This document shows positions 44,839 to 46,361 of a stretch of 46,361 nt of DNA, piece after piece. Position 1 is the first letter of the stretch; the number at the start of each line of letters is the position of its first letter. The position numbers and the translations under genes are program-made. Under the pieces are notes generated by a model that worked only from the letters and a program-made list of their open reading frames with translations, did not search any database and was not told the DNA's origin. The stretch spans positions 1 to 46,361 of the forward strand of contig JAOKVV010000010.1 in assembly GCA_028336925.1 (NCBI GenBank). Direction: 5' to 3'. This DNA is from Vicingaceae bacterium. Its GTDB lineage: Bacteria; Bacteroidota; Bacteroidia; Flavobacteriales_E; Vicingaceae.

Positions 44839-44858
44839 GTTTGTTAATTAATAAACTT
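44837..44858. repeat. 22-bp near-perfect palindrome
   Basis: AAGTTTGTTAA/TTAATAAACTT, one G-U-type mismatch, between nadD and purQ (convergent). Could fold as an AT-rich hairpin near the ends of both transcripts; weak as a terminator. Confidence 0.45.
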
Positions 44859-44877
44859 TCAATCAATCAAGATCCAA

Positions 44878-44940
44878 AATCTAGCACCTTGCCTCTTACC
44901 TCTAAAGTCTAAGGTCTAAAATCTCACCTCTAAAACTCTA
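44878..44940. repeat. Heptamer-periodic degenerate array (9 units) running into the purQ stop
   Basis: The 63 nt divide in phase into nine 7-mers. The most regular ones are cctctaa (44899 and 44927), agtctaa (44906), ggtctaa (44913), aatctca (44920) and aactcta (44934); on the minus strand the theme is TTAGA plus two variable bases. The last unit includes the purQ stop codon (TAG on minus). Tandem period seen directly; function unknown. Confidence 0.7.
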
Positions 44941-45630
44941 AGCTTTAATCAATCCTAAAATAGACTCAAACAATAAAGCCCCGTCTACATTACCCAACTC
45001 TGCATCTGCAGCTCTTTCAGGGTGTGGCATCATTCCGAAAACATTTTTACCAGCATTACAAACACCAGCAATATTTTCCATAGAACCATTTGGATTGGCC
45101 TCATCAGTAATATTTCCGTCAGCATCACAGTATCTAAAGATAATCTGATCATTTGCATTTAGTTCTGCAATAGTTTCATCAGAAGCAAAATACCTACCCT
45201 CTCCGTGAGCTATTGGAATCTTTAATGCTTGAGTTGTATCAATATTAGCATTGATAATAGAGCTATTATTGTCAGCTCTCAAGTGAATATTCTTGCAAAT
45301 AAACTTTTGGTTGTTGTTGTGTAATAAAGTACCAGGCAACAACTTAGATTCACATAAGATTTGAAAACCATTACAGATACCCATTACATAACCACCTTTC
45401 TCGGCGTGCTTTACTACTTCTGCCATAATTGGAGAATAATTAGCAATAGCTCCACTTCTTAGGTAATCACCATATGAAAAGCCACCAGGCAAAATCACAA
45501 AATCTACACCTTTTAAGTCAGCATCTTTATGCCAAAGGCGCTCAACCTTTTGATTAAATAGTGATTCTAAAACATACACCATGTCTTCATCACAATTAGA
45601 GCCTGGAAAAGTAATTACACCGAATTTCAT
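44938..45630 (-). CDS. purQ: Phosphoribosylformylglycinamidine synthase, glutaminase subunit
   Basis: Class I glutamine amidotransferase subunit that feeds ammonia to PurL in purine synthesis. 230 residues from ATG 45630, right before KFGVITFPGSNCD. Catalytic Cys86 lies in GICNGFQIL, followed by HGEGRYFA and the His/Glu pair in MPHPERA. The longer frame to 45681 would start within the promoter. A separate PurQ suggests the small PurL type in this genome. The 3' end of the gene overlaps the heptamer array. Confidence 0.95.
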   Translation of the reverse strand: MKFGVITFPGSNCDEDMVYVLESLFNQKVERLWHKDADLKGVDFVILPGGFSYGDYLRSGAIANYSPIMAEVVKHAEKGGYVMGICNGFQILCESKLLPGTLLHNNNQKFICKNIHLRADNNSSIINANIDTTQALKIPIAHGEGRYFASDETIAELNANDQIIFRYCDADGNITDEANPNGSMENIAGVCNAGKNVFGMMPHPERAADAELGNVDGALLFESILGLIKA

Positions 45631-45651
45631 ATCGTTATTTTTAATGTGCAG

Positions 45652-45682
45652 CAAAATTAATTGAAAAGATTGGAGCGACAAA
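45652..45682 (-). promoter_or_regulatory. Consensus Bacteroidota promoter of purQ
   Basis: On minus: TTTG (45682-45679), exactly 19 nt, TAATTTTG (45659-45652). Both boxes match the Bacteroidota consensus and the ATG follows 21 nt after the -7 box. The best promoter in the window. Confidence 0.72.
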
Positions 45683-45690
45683 AGGAAATG

Positions 45691-46361
45691 TTAAAACAAA
45701 CCGATTAATCTATAATTATTATACAAAACAAAAACAATTAATAGAATAATCAGTGAATTTCCAATCCAATATCGCTTCAGATAATCAAAATAGTTCGCCG
45801 TGTAAATCGCAAAGGAAACTAATACAAAGGCATAAGTCGAAAAGTAATCTTGATTGGTGAGAAGGAAAGTTAAAAGACTAAAAAGAAAGAAAAAACTAAC
45901 AACTCGGAGTAAATTCTTGACACGAACGGTGTTTTTACTCAGTCCTTTTAATATTGACCCAAAAGCGACTAATGCTATAATTATCAGAAATCCAATCACC
46001 ACATAAGAAAAACCTGAAATGGTAAGGCCTTCAAAGTAATTATTGAACTGAAGGTATTTATCAGATAGCACCGGCAATTGATCTGTTAGAAAGTAATATG
46101 ATGCCAACCAAATACCAACAAGTAGCGGTCCCAGCAGTGAAAGTATATAATTGCGCCACTCCAATGGGCGAATGATAATAAAGGTAGCCCAAATGAGCAA
46201 AATCATCAAAATAGATGGAAAGTAGAATAAAGAAGCGATACTAATTAATACACTCGCATTGAATACTTCTTTCAATACACTTTTCTGATTGTATACAGTT
46301 AACAATTGCCCTAAAGCAAGAATTATAAATAAATTGGCCAATAACACTGGGTTGGCATAAA
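45691..46361 (-). CDS. DUF6427-like polytopic membrane protein, 3' part (5' end outside window)
   Basis: The frame stays open to the right edge, reading ...YANPVLLANLFIILALGQ, so the N-terminus lies outside. About 223 residues are seen, with six to seven TM helices and a basic segment at IIRPLEWRNYILS. This matches, from memory, a Flavobacteria-type membrane family (DUF6427, about 300 residues) of unknown function. It ends only 9 nt before the -33 box of purQ. Confidence 0.65.
   Translation of the reverse strand, partial: YANPVLLANLFIILALGQLLTVYNQKSVLKEVFNASVLISIASLFYFPSILMILLIWATFIIIRPLEWRNYILSLLGPLLVGIWLASYYFLTDQLPVLSDKYLQFNNYFEGLTISGFSYVVIGFLIIIALVAFGSILKGLSKNTVRVKNLLRVVSFFFLFSLLTFLLTNQDYFSTYAFVLVSFAIYTANYFDYLKRYWIGNSLIILLIVFVLYNNYRLIGLF

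Noticed and set aside
44878-44940. CRISPR-like interpretation of the heptamer array
   Set aside because: Units are only 7 nt, contiguous and degenerate, with no spacers and no cas genes in the window.

Overview
The window looks like a core-genome segment of a free-living, AT-rich member of the Bacteroidota, probably of the Flavobacteriia/Cytophagia type. Four proteins carry type IX secretion (T9SS) C-terminal sorting domains, two of type B (gliding-motility type) and two of type A. There is a CrtD/CruF-type carotenoid pair. Several genes are preceded by the Bacteroidota -7 box TAnnTTTG, two of them with a TTTG -33 box at exactly 19 nt. Shine-Dalgarno sequences are weak or absent, and TTG/GTG starts are used. 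I see no rRNA, tRNA, CRISPR array, insertion sequence, integrase or phage gene. No gap between genes exceeds about 255 nt.

Layout, left end: the 3' part of an RND efflux pump, then dxs, then a carotenoid pair (CrtD-like desaturase and CruF-like hydratase) that ends at a bidirectional terminator. On the minus strand follow the fatty-acid and ribosome genes pdxA, yceD-like, rpmF, (terminator), fabH, accB, accC. Divergent from pdxA is mqnC, followed by a secreted type-B CTD protein and ribE, with TAATG stop/start coupling between the last two. metF and a second, related CTD protein lie on the minus strand. Then come lipA and lipB (convergent), an outer-membrane-type protein with rnhA, and an M1 aminopeptidase lipoprotein.

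Right half: a stand-alone biotin carrier protein with a lipoprotein of unknown function; cysS, a glutaminyl-cyclase-like lipoprotein and polA; a minus-strand group of a cystathionine gamma-synthase/lyase broken by a one-base frameshift, a KtrA-type RCK protein, an SDR oxidoreductase and two tandem M43 metalloproteases with T9SS tails; a flippase-like membrane protein; an ArsC-like protein with an EamA transporter; yicC, gmk and nadD; a repeat-bearing gap; purQ; and the 3' part of a DUF6427-like membrane protein.

Two themes link the genes. One is export: four T9SS cargoes, several lipoproteins, and a glutaminyl cyclase that could cap the N-terminal glutamine predicted for three exported proteins here. 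The other is cofactor and precursor supply: isoprenoid precursor, carotenoid, menaquinone by the futalosine route, riboflavin, folate C1, lipoate, pyridoxal phosphate, NAD and malonyl-CoA.

I found no clearly new multi-gene system. The most notable points are a heptamer-periodic array that runs into the purQ stop codon, the glutaminyl cyclase/N-terminal Gln pattern, the frameshifted transsulfuration gene, face-to-face promoters between pdxA and mqnC, and the tandem M43 proteases.
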